The notes under the pieces are model-generated. The model was not told the origin of the DNA and ran no database searches. It saw only the letters and a list, made by a program, of their open reading frames with translations. Made by a program: the position numbers and the translations under genes. From Caldilineaceae bacterium bin5 (lineage in GTDB: Bacteria > Chloroflexota > Anaerolineae > Caldilineales > Caldilineaceae), in assembly GCA_002238445.1 (NCBI GenBank), contig MPML01000008.1, forward strand, positions 1 through 40,000: a DNA stretch of 40,000 nucleotides, read 5' to 3'. Position 1 is the stretch's first letter; every line of letters begins with the position of its first letter. Below are positions 33,731 to 40,000 of the stretch, in pieces.

Positions 33731-33928
33731 ATTTTTCCTTTCCTCCTAGTTACGCTTGCCTGCCGACAGCGCGCCGGCGGCGGATATTCATACTAACTGC
33801 GCGGCATCGATCCTGGTTCCCGACATGTGCGCGGGTCGCCAGCCATGCACGTCGGAACAGGTGCGTGGAAGTTGGTTACAGTCACCGATTCAGGGCGGGG
33901 TGCAGCGCCCCGAAACTGGAAATCGTTA

Positions 33929-33957
33929 TTGCCCAGATCTTTCACCTGTGCTAGACT
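33929..33957 (+). promoter_or_regulatory. Predicted promoter upstream of MITE copy 5
   Basis: -35 TTGCCC (33929-33934), 17-bp spacer, extended -10 TGC-TAGACT (33949-33957). It points toward the bactofilin gene, but the 293-bp MITE now lies between, so the insertion probably lengthened or interrupted its leader. Confidence 0.4.
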
Positions 33958-34014
33958 ACGCGCCGTAAAAATCGTACCTCATCCCACCGCAATCAGTCCG
34001 CCTGTTCGACAGTG

Positions 34015-34022
34015 GATCAGGG
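34015..34022. repeat. Left 8-bp target-site duplication of MITE copy 5
   Basis: GATCAGGG, repeated exactly at 34316-34323. Confidence 0.85.
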
Positions 34023-34315
34023 GTAACTACTAAGCCATATACAGTGCCTGTCTTGACCAGCCCTTTATGCCTGCCGCCATCCAGGCTATCTGATTGCGTA
34101 TTCGGTTGGCGGCAGACAGGTTGCTGGAGCCGCATGGCTGGAATGAGGACACAAGGTCGGTGAGCGATGGTTTTGTAGGGGGGCGTTGCGGGGGCGCAGC
34201 CCCTGCACAAGGGAGGGCCGAAGGCCCGACCGCCCATAGTAGAACAGTGAGGGGAGAATGAACATCTTTGCTCGCCTCATTCAGGTTTGCGAATCAGTTG
34301 CGGCTGGGCAGTTCC
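34023..34315 (+). mobile_element. MITE-like dispersed element, copy 5 (complete)
   Basis: 293-bp element between perfect 8-bp direct repeats GATCAGGG. The left end is GTAACTACTAAGCCATATAC; the right end read in reverse complement is GGAACTGCCCAGCCGCAACT, an imperfect terminal inverted repeat. Internal order is the same as in copy 3: TGCCTGTCTTGACCAGCCCT, GATTGCGTATTCGGTTGGCG, GTTGCTGGAGCCGCATGGCT, GAGCGATGGTTTTGTAGGGG, hairpin GGGGC-GCA-GCCCC, CACAAGGGA, hairpin GGGCC-GAA-GGCCC, GACCGCCCATA, then TTTGCTCGCCTCATTCAGG. It encodes no credible protein. Confidence 0.88.
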
Positions 34316-34323
34316 GATCAGGG
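34316..34323. repeat. Right 8-bp target-site duplication of MITE copy 5
   Basis: GATCAGGG, identical to 34015-34022. Confidence 0.85.
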
Positions 34324-34429
34324 CGTTTTTCTGCTCGCCGCGGCTGGGCCGTGAGGGAATTCCCCCATCGGTTTGGATGCTGCTGAACTGTTTTTTTGGG
34401 ACAGTTGGCGGCGGGCAAAGGGAGACCAG

Positions 34430-34870
34430 GTGTTTCGACGCAACGAACGACCGCAGCCGGACGCTATCGAGGTTATCATCGGGCCCAGGGCCACGTACAG
34501 CGGCGCCCTGCGCAGTGATAGCAGCATTCGCATTGACGGTGTGGTAGAGAGCGGCCTGCTGGAAACGCTGGCCAACGTCATACTGACCGAAGGCGCGCGC
34601 GTCAACTGCGAAATTCGCGCCCGCAACGTGAGCATTCGCGGCTATTTTGACGGCGTCATCCGCGCGGACCGCGTCGAGCTGCTGGCAGGCTGCTACGTGC
34701 GCGGCGCGCTGCATGTGAACAGTTTTCTGCTGGATGAAGGGGCTACGCTCGAAGGGGAACTGCACATGCGCGGTGAGAACGCTGAGGGGTCGCTGGATTT
34801 GCCCGCGGATATGAAGACGCCGGTGGTCCTGCCGGACGCTCAATCGCCGCAAGAGCCGGAGTTCAATTAG
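34430..34870 (+). CDS. Bactofilin-family polymer-forming protein
   Basis: 146-aa protein with the bactofilin/DUF583 pattern: a short tail and then regular beta-helix turns (VIIGPRATYSGALRSDSSIRIDGVVESG, VILTEGARVNCEIRARNVSIRGYFDG, RVELLAGCYVRGALHVNSFLLDEGATLEGEL). Bactofilins self-assemble without nucleotide into filaments at the membrane and help shape cells or position proteins. GTG 34430 (MFRRNERPQPD) is chosen because GGGAG lies 5 nt upstream; the longer frame from 34373 has no such site. The C-terminal tail is Pro-rich. The MITE copy ends about 115 bp upstream. Confidence 0.87.
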   Translation: MFRRNERPQPDAIEVIIGPRATYSGALRSDSSIRIDGVVESGLLETLANVILTEGARVNCEIRARNVSIRGYFDGVIRADRVELLAGCYVRGALHVNSFLLDEGATLEGELHMRGENAEGSLDLPADMKTPVVLPDAQSPQEPEFN

Positions 34871-35058
34871 CGTATGCCCGCAAGAGGCACGAGCCCATTT
34901 TGTTTATTGGACGGAGCGGAGCCTGTACTTGCAGCGCCAGATGGGGCGCCAAGCTGTGAAAGCCAGCGCTCGGTCCGTTTTCTCCACGGGGAAGTTCTCG
35001 CAGCAGAACTGGCCCAGACCGCGTTCTCTCCAGCGCGAAGATTGACCTTTATTTAGCT

Positions 35059-35694
35059 ATGGACTGGCTCCTGATCGCGGCCGGCGCGCTGCTTGGCTAC
35101 CTGCTCGGATCGGTGCCGGTAGGCTTGCTGGCCACCGCCATATACGGGGTAGATATCCGCACAGTGGGCAGCGGGCGCACCGGTGCGACGAACGCTTGGC
35201 GCGCGGCCGGCCTGAAGGCGGCCATCCCCACGCTGTTGGGCGATGCGCTCAAAGGGGCGGCGGCCGTGCTGCTGGTTCGCTATGCGGCGGGGGCGTTCTT
35301 TCCTGGCATGGATGCGATCGCGGTTGCCGCGGCGGCAGCGCTTGCCGGCGCGTGTGCGGTGGTCGGTCACAACTGGTCGCTCTATCTGGGCTTCAAGGGC
35401 GGCGCGGGCGGCATCACGACGGCGGCCACCATACTGGCGATTTCGCCGTTAATCGGCGGGGTCGTCTGCCTGGTCGGGCTACTGCTGATCTGGTGGAGCC
35501 GCATGGCCTCGATCGGGACCTACAGCGTGAGTGTGACTTCGTTGGTGTGCGCGCTCGTCTTTGCGATTGCCGGTCTGACCCCCTGGCCCTATGTAATATT
35601 TGGCGTCATTGCCTACCTGGCCGTAACTATTTCTCTGAGCCGCAATCGCCAAGCGCTCAAAGATGGGGAGGAGCGGGTGATTACGCTGTGGTAA
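35059..35694 (+). CDS. plsY: Glycerol-3-phosphate acyltransferase PlsY
   Basis: 211-aa membrane enzyme that transfers acyl groups from acyl phosphate to glycerol 3-phosphate, the first step of phospholipid synthesis in most bacteria. All three PlsY motifs are visible: LLGSVPVGLL near the N-terminus, TVGSGRTGATNAWRAAG, and VVGHNWSLYLGFKGGAGGITT. The rest is made of hydrophobic segments matching a seven-helix protein. No strong ribosome-binding site precedes ATG 35059. In the 188-bp gap to the bactofilin gene no convincing promoter was found, so they may be co-transcribed. Confidence 0.93.
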   Translation: MDWLLIAAGALLGYLLGSVPVGLLATAIYGVDIRTVGSGRTGATNAWRAAGLKAAIPTLLGDALKGAAAVLLVRYAAGAFFPGMDAIAVAAAAALAGACAVVGHNWSLYLGFKGGAGGITTAATILAISPLIGGVVCLVGLLLIWWSRMASIGTYSVSVTSLVCALVFAIAGLTPWPYVIFGVIAYLAVTISLSRNRQALKDGEERVITLW

Positions 35695-35732
35695 TCGTCC
35701 GTTTTCAGGGACATCCCCATACTAGCCTTTTT

Positions 35733-35761
35733 TGGACAAGATAGTTCAACCTCGGTATAAT
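35733..35761 (+). promoter_or_regulatory. Promoter of the catalase gene
   Basis: -35 TGGACA (35733-35738, 5/6), 17-bp spacer, perfect -10 TATAAT (35756-35761), about 47 bp upstream of the ATG. Confidence 0.7.
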
Positions 35762-35807
35762 TTTTGAATAAGGAAGAGGCTCTTCATACACATGAAAGGC
35801 GATAAAG

Positions 35808-37370
35808 ATGGCTGAACGCAAAAAGTTGACAACCGCTCATGGAGCGCCAATTGGAGACAATCAGAACTCATTGACCGCCGGCCCGCGCGGTCCACTTCTA
35901 ATGCAGGATTATCAACTCCTGGAGAAGATGGCCACCTTTAACCGCGAACGCGTCCCGGAGCGGGTCGTGCATGCCAAGGGTTCGGGAGCCTACGGAACCT
36001 TCACCGTTACAAATGATGTCACGCGCTACACCAAAGCCGGGATATTTTCTGAAGTAGGTAAGCAGACCGACTGTCTGCTCCGCTTCTCGACCGTCGCGGG
36101 GGAACGCGGCGCGGCAGACGCTGAGCGCGACGTGCGCGGATTTGCTGTCAAGTTCTACACGGAAGACGGAAACTGGGATATGGTCGGCAACAACACCCCG
36201 GTCTTCTTCGTTCGCGATCCCTACAAATTCGGCGACTTCATCCATACCCAGAAGCGCGACCCCAAGACAAACATGCGCTCCAGCACAGCTATGTGGGACT
36301 TCTGGTCACTCTCTCCCGAAAGCCTGCACCAGGTCACCATTCTGATGAGTGATCGCGGTCTGCCCCAGGGGTATCGCTTTGTCAACGGCTACAGCAGCCA
36401 TACCTACAGCTTTATCAATGCAGACAATGAACGCTTCTGGATCAAGTTCCACTTCAAGACGATGCAGGGCATCAAGACATGGACCAATGCCCAAGCGGCC
36501 GAGATTGTCGGGCAGGACCGAGAAAGCTCGCAGCGTGATCTCTTCGACGCAATCGGACGAGGAGATTATCCGCAATGGCGCGTCTGCGTCCAGGTGATGC
36601 CGGAAGAGGATGCTGAGACCTACAGCATCAACCCCTTCGATCTGACCAAGGTCTGGCCCCATGGCGACTATCCGCTGATCGAAGTCGGCATCATGGAACT
36701 CAATCGCAATCCCGAAAACTATTTTGCCGACATCGAGCAGGCCGCGTTTGAACCCTCCAACATCGTTCCCGGCATCAGCTTCTCGCCAGACAAAATGCTC
36801 CAGGCGCGGATAATGTCCTACGCAGACGCCCACCGCTACCGTATCGGTGTCAACTATGCCGCCCTTCCAGCCAACCAGCCTCAGTGTCCGGTTCACACTT
36901 ATCACCGCGACGGTAACCTGCGTTCTGACGGCAACTCCGGCGGTGCGGTCAACTATGAGCCTAATAGCATGGGAGGGCCGGTCGAAGATTCCCGCAGCCT
37001 CGAGCCGCCGCTCAAGGTATCCGGCGATGCTGACCGCTACGACCATCGCGACGGCAATGACGACTATACGCAGCCCGGCAATCTATTCCGCCTGATGAAC
37101 AGCGACCAGAAAGAGCAGTTGTTCAGCAATATCGCCGAAGCGATGGATGGCGTGCCTGAACGTATCCAGACGCGGCAGCTTGTTCATTTTTATAAGGCCG
37201 ATCCGGACTATGCTTGCGGCGTGGCCGGGAAGCTGAACCTTACCCATGTCTCTGAGCAGGTTGCCACCCTCGCGGATCTGTCTCTGGCTGACCTAATAGT
37301 GAAGACCAGCGCAGAAGCATATTCGGAAGTGGCAACGCCGGAAGCGTCGCTGGCCAAAGCCGCCGACTGA
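35808..37370 (+). CDS. katA: Heme catalase (small-subunit type)
   Basis: 520-aa monofunctional heme catalase, which dismutates hydrogen peroxide. Essential residues are present: distal His55 in [15 protein letters not shown], Asn128 in [11 protein letters not shown], and the proximal heme ligand Tyr338 in [34 protein letters not shown] and [11 protein letters not shown] are further signatures. Length is that of clade-3 (small-subunit) enzymes with no C-terminal flavodoxin-like domain. GAAAGGCGATAAAG precedes the ATG. It stands alone between its own SigA-type promoter and an intrinsic terminator. The gene symbol is by family; the subfamily was not tested. Confidence 0.95.
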   Translation: MAERKKLTTAHGAPIGDNQNSLTAGPRGPLLMQDYQLLEKMATFNRERVPERVVHAKGSGAYGTFTVTNDVTRYTKAGIFSEVGKQTDCLLRFSTVAGERGAADAERDVRGFAVKFYTEDGNWDMVGNNTPVFFVRDPYKFGDFIHTQKRDPKTNMRSSTAMWDFWSLSPESLHQVTILMSDRGLPQGYRFVNGYSSHTYSFINADNERFWIKFHFKTMQGIKTWTNAQAAEIVGQDRESSQRDLFDAIGRGDYPQWRVCVQVMPEEDAETYSINPFDLTKVWPHGDYPLIEVGIMELNRNPENYFADIEQAAFEPSNIVPGISFSPDKMLQARIMSYADAHRYRIGVNYAALPANQPQCPVHTYHRDGNLRSDGNSGGAVNYEPNSMGGPVEDSRSLEPPLKVSGDADRYDHRDGNDDYTQPGNLFRLMNSDQKEQLFSNIAEAMDGVPERIQTRQLVHFYKADPDYACGVAGKLNLTHVSEQVATLADLSLADLIVKTSAEAYSEVATPEASLAKAAD

Positions 37371-37460
37371 CCTCCCAGCAACGTATGCATTGAGGTCATA
37401 CGCCAGGGGGAGAAGGTACACGGACGAATAGGCCTGATTTTCATTCACCGCCGCGTAAAG

Positions 37461-37488
37461 AGCCGACCGGGAAATCGGTCGGCTTTTT
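37461..37488 (+). terminator. Intrinsic terminator of the catalase gene
   Basis: Perfect 9-bp stem AGCCGACCG / CGGTCGGCT with a 6-nt loop, followed by TTTTT, 90 bp after the katA stop. The rest of 37371-37656 shows no gene. Confidence 0.85.
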
Positions 37489-37656
37489 CGCGTCTGGGGC
37501 AGCGATACGGGGAACCTGCAGTTATTGGACATCGTCCTCTCTTGTGATCGCCATTGTTGCCGATTCAGCACATATGATCTGGGTGTACTGTGGTTAGATC
37601 TGTCTGTGTTTTGCAGACGATAAAGTTCCCCATTTGTTGTATCGACTCTGAAGCGG

Positions 37657-38007
37657 TCAGAACGCCCCCGGATGGTATGTCGGAATTGAGCGCCCCTGGA
37701 CTTCCTTGCGCCCGTATCGGCGCACCATGAAGCGCAGAATGGCTTCTGGCCCGTCGGGGCTCTTGTGGAACAGGGCAACAAGGCTTGTACGGTCGGAATG
37801 CCACTTCAGTTCCCATCCTACGGCATCGGGTATGTCGTGCCCGCCTGCTGTTGCCCCCAGCAGATCTTCCGGGAACACGCCGGGCGCGCCTGAGCCGTTG
37901 TAGTGTGATTCCTCCGGCATAACTTGCGGGCCGTGTGCTCTCACGGCCCGGACTCGCTCAAACAGTTCTTTCCCCGTGCGAGGCGGTCTGGATGGAAACT
38001 GTGTCAC
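37657..38007 (-). pseudogene. Remnant of a type II restriction endonuclease (MvaI/BcnI-like N-terminal part)
   Basis: 116-codon frame, start GTG 38007 overlapping the stop of the methyltransferase frame as GTGA. NGSGAPGVFPEDLLG, then PDAVGWELK (Asp61, Glu66, Lys68), matches the G.GxPGxxLExLLG ... D..G.ELK pattern I associate with MvaI/BcnI-type restriction enzymes, the catalytic core of a PD-(D/E)XK nuclease. At about 240 residues those enzymes are twice this length, so this is truncated. In another frame just past the stop the sequence reads SDRFRVDTTNGELYRLQ, compatible with a frameshifted continuation, but weakly. With the adjacent methyltransferase relic it forms a dead restriction-modification system. 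The family call is from memory of the motif. Confidence 0.55.
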
Positions 38008-38307
38008 CGGATCATCCTTCTCACCTTGTCGATGCGATCACGGGCAAGGGTGCAGTAGTCCTTCGATATGTCCATCCCGATCCACTGCCGCCATTCCTGT
38101 TGTCCCTGAGCCAATAAAGGGATTAAGTACAATCTGTGCGGCGGTAGAACCGATTACCCGCTGGGCGAGCTCTACAGGAAAGGGTGCAGGATGCGGACTG
38201 TCTTTGTCCTGAGGGATAGTCCAGACATCACACGCATTTACCAGACATCTAAACCCTACCCCTTCGCTGAAATCGGGTTTTGACATGACTGCCCTAGCCT
38301 GATACAC
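38004..38307 (-). pseudogene. Truncated, frameshifted DNA methyltransferase (N4/N6 type)
   Basis: C-terminal part of a beta-class-like DNA methyltransferase. VWTIPQDKDSPHPAPFPVEL followed by VLNPFIGSGTTGMAA holds the target-strand HPAPFP block and the SAM-binding P-x-GSGTT motif. The reading frame then shifts: about at 38075 the continuation IGMDISKDYCTLARDRIDKV is found in another frame and ends at TGA 38006-38004, exactly overlapping the GTG of the endonuclease remnant. A small deletion at this point explains both. The N-terminal catalytic DPPY region is missing; the 5' edge now carries the promoter of the alcohol dehydrogenase gene. The system cannot methylate and is a relic. Confidence 0.82.
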
Positions 38308-38308
38308 T
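38280..38308 (+). promoter_or_regulatory. Promoter of the alcohol dehydrogenase gene
   Basis: Perfect -35 TTGACA (38280-38285), 17-bp spacer, -10 TACACT (38303-38308). Transcription start near 38315 rules out a start codon at 38314 and supports ATG 38371. Confidence 0.7.
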
Positions 38309-38370
38309 CGGCGATGAAAGAGATTGACCGGTTAGGTTTAGCAATCCAAGAGGGCAAAGGGGAGGTCACT

Positions 38371-39522
38371 ATGAGAGCCGTCGTGTATCAGGGTCCGTTC
38401 AGCGTTGCCGTAGAGGAAGTTCCCGATCCCGAGATAATGCATCCGAATGACGTAATCGTCAAGATTACTTCGAGTTGCATCTGCGGCTCCGACCTGCACA
38501 TGTATGAGGGTCGGACTGCGGCCGAACCGGGCATAGTCTTCGGACACGAGAACATGGGTATAGTCGAAGATGTCGGGTCCGCTGTGAAAACCTTGTCCGT
38601 AGGCGACAGGGTCGTGATGCCGTTCAACGTCGGCTGCGGCTTCTGCAAGAACTGCCAGCGGGGGTTTACGGGTTTCTGTCTCACGGTCAACCCAGGATTT
38701 GCCGGCGGCGCGTATGGATACGTGGCAATGGGACCATGGCGCGGCGGGCAAGCCGAGTACATTCAGGTGCCTTACGCGGACTTCAACTGTCTGCCTCTTC
38801 CGTCCGGGGATGCATTCGAGTGGGACTTCTCTCTTCTGGCGGACATATTCCCCACGGGTTATCACGGCACTGAGCTTGCCGACGTGAGTCCCGGCGAGAG
38901 CGTCGCCGTGTGGGGCGCGGGACCGGTCGGTCTGATGGCCACATATAGCTGCATCATCAGAGGGGCGGCGGAGGTCTATACCATCGATCACGTGCAGGAG
39001 CGACTGGACAAGGCCAGCGAGATTGGCGGTATTCCCATCAATTTCGATGACGGCGATCCGGTGGAGCAGATCAGGGACATGCGCAAGGGCGACGGTGTGG
39101 ACAAGACGGTCGACGCTGTGGGCTATCAGGCCGCTGCGCAAGGATCGTCCGCCGCCGGAGGCGAGCAGACCGAGATTCCCAACGTGGTCCTAAATCAGAT
39201 GATCGACCTGATCAATCCCACAGGGATCATGGGCATTCCGGGCCTGTATGTGCCATCGGACCCCGGTGGAGTGGACGAGGGCGCCAAAAGGGGCTCTCTG
39301 GCCATCAACTTCGGGAAGCTTTTTGAGAAGGGTCTGAAGCTGGGGACGGGTCAATGCAACGTGAAGCAGTACAACGCCTACTTGCGCGACCTCATCATAT
39401 CCGGCAAGGCCACTCCCAGCTTCGTTGTGTCCCACGAGGTGCCGCTGGACGACGCGGCCGACGCATATGACAAGTTTGACAAGCGCATCGAAGGGTACAC
39501 CAAGATCCTCCTGAAACCTTAA
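38371..39522 (+). CDS. Zinc-dependent alcohol/formaldehyde dehydrogenase (MDR family)
   Basis: 383-aa medium-chain dehydrogenase. Catalytic zinc ligands are Cys38 (CGSDLHMYEG) and His59/Glu60 (FGHENMGIV); the structural zinc site is Cys89, Cys92, Cys95 and Cys103 (CGFCKNCQRGFTGFC). The Rossmann motif is VAVWGAGPVGLMA, followed by an acidic residue in TIDHVQERL that favours NAD. Overall layout, with the LADIFPTGYHGTELADVSPG block and DAVGYQA, resembles glutathione-independent formaldehyde dehydrogenases and their relatives. ATG 38371 has GGAGGTCACT upstream; an in-frame start at 38314 precedes the transcription start. Exact substrate unknown. Confidence 0.9.
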   Translation: MRAVVYQGPFSVAVEEVPDPEIMHPNDVIVKITSSCICGSDLHMYEGRTAAEPGIVFGHENMGIVEDVGSAVKTLSVGDRVVMPFNVGCGFCKNCQRGFTGFCLTVNPGFAGGAYGYVAMGPWRGGQAEYIQVPYADFNCLPLPSGDAFEWDFSLLADIFPTGYHGTELADVSPGESVAVWGAGPVGLMATYSCIIRGAAEVYTIDHVQERLDKASEIGGIPINFDDGDPVEQIRDMRKGDGVDKTVDAVGYQAAAQGSSAAGGEQTEIPNVVLNQMIDLINPTGIMGIPGLYVPSDPGGVDEGAKRGSLAINFGKLFEKGLKLGTGQCNVKQYNAYLRDLIISGKATPSFVVSHEVPLDDAADAYDKFDKRIEGYTKILLKP

Positions 39523-39747
39523 ACAGAACGCGCCGGTTCGTTCCCGGGCAGCATGTACTTAGAGAATCAGGGGATGTGGGTGCGGAATCACACCCACACC
39601 GTTCCCCGGCCCGCGTGTGATCACTCGTGCTGCAAAGCTTCTCCCTGCATGTTCGGGAACGACACGCGCGCTTCAAGCGCAGGCAGACGCTAAAACAACT
39701 GCCCTTGAATTTCAACTACGAGATTGACAGGCGCAGGAGGTAATGTC

Positions 39748-40000
39748 ATGCGGGTAGGCAGCGAAGGGCATTCATACGACTGGAACGACAATTGGGCCAA
39801 GCTTCCCGAAAGTGAGAGCTCACGCAAGGGATGGGCGCATCCGGGCATCGTTGTCACGGAATCGGGAAACGTTATGACCAGCCACCCCGGCGATCCGGAA
39901 GTGATGACTTTCGACGGGGACGGCAACCTGATTTCCTCGTGGCGAGGCGACTTTGCCGAGGCGCATGGGATCACCCTCATCAACGAGGATGGAGTCGAGT
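39748..40000 (+). CDS. 5' part of a probable beta-propeller (NHL/six-bladed) protein, cut by window end
   Basis: Open frame of 84 codons from ATG 39748 to the window edge, with AGGAGG 7 nt upstream; ATG 39743 is out of frame. The start MRVGSEGHSYDWNDNWAKLP, then HPGIVVTESGNVMTSHPGDPEVMTFDGDGNLISSWRGDFAEAHGITL, looks like the first blades of an NHL or SMP-30-type six-bladed propeller: a Gly-x-hydrophobic-x strand followed by a DxDGN loop. The gap 39523-39747 before it has an 8-bp inverted repeat, TGTGGGTG / CACCCACA, without a T run. The product cannot be named from this fragment. Confidence 0.7.
   Translation, partial: MRVGSEGHSYDWNDNWAKLPESESSRKGWAHPGIVVTESGNVMTSHPGDPEVMTFDGDGNLISSWRGDFAEAHGITLINEDGVE

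Noticed and set aside
34277..34852. 191-codon frame on the minus strand opposite the bactofilin gene
   Set aside because: Antisense shadow of a gene with a recognisable beta-helix pattern and ribosome-binding site.

Overview
The window looks like a piece of a GC-rich chromosome from a Chloroflexota bacterium, most likely of the Anaerolineae/Caldilineales type. This rests on gene content only: paired GlgC paralogues, a topoisomerase I without zinc fingers, Uma2, VCBS/ASPIC and CapA proteins, ArnT/PMT-like membrane glycosyltransferases, and many GTG/TTG starts. No rRNA, tRNA or CRISPR array was seen. Promoters are unusually easy to read: at least a dozen -35/-10 pairs with exactly 17-bp spacers resemble TTGACA/TATAAT, and several decide which start codon can be real.

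Layout. 1-3.6 kb: a leftward sugar ABC importer operon (lipoprotein binding protein, two permeases, no ATPase). 3.7-7.2 kb: Uma2 nuclease-like protein, DinB/YfiT-like protein, VCBS/ASPIC lipoprotein. 7.2-8.0 kb: a 51-bp minisatellite and a repeat-element copy. 8.0-14.8 kb: topA with an inserted helix-hairpin-helix domain, followed by a putative PD-(D/E)XK nuclease gene; the topA end, nuclease gene and chrA end are present twice, with a small secreted-protein gene between copies, then an intact chromate transporter. 15.2-19.4 kb: CapA-like protein, a duplicated-HTH protein, an AIM24-family protein, a SUI1/eIF1-like factor. 19.5-22.1 kb: glgC plus a paralogue that has lost its catalytic residues. 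22.3-29.9 kb: two large GT39-like membrane glycosyltransferases, the 3' remnant of a third, and an uncharacterised two-gene operon. 29.9-33.1 kb: a CitE-like CoA lyase and an Xre-ImmA/IrrE + PIN module with a promoter/operator. 33.3-37.5 kb: VanZ, bactofilin, PlsY and catalase (clear promoter and terminator). 37.6-40 kb: a decayed type II restriction-modification pair, a zinc alcohol dehydrogenase, and the start of a beta-propeller-like gene.

The most notable non-coding finding is a dispersed element present five times. Two copies (18551-19031 and 34023-34315) have imperfect terminal inverted repeats beginning GTAACTAC and are flanked by perfect 8-bp direct repeats (CTTATCGG and GATCAGGG). 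This is the signature of a non-autonomous transposon (MITE); the GTAA end and 8-bp duplication are those known for the IS66 family. The element carries two GC-rich hairpins, one of which differs between copies in a compensatory way.

Second in interest are the topA-nuclease-chrA segmental duplication, the dead GlgC paralogue beside an active one, and the restriction-modification relic whose GTGA overlap still shows the ancestral frame. Functional calls come from motif recognition by eye; none was checked against a database.
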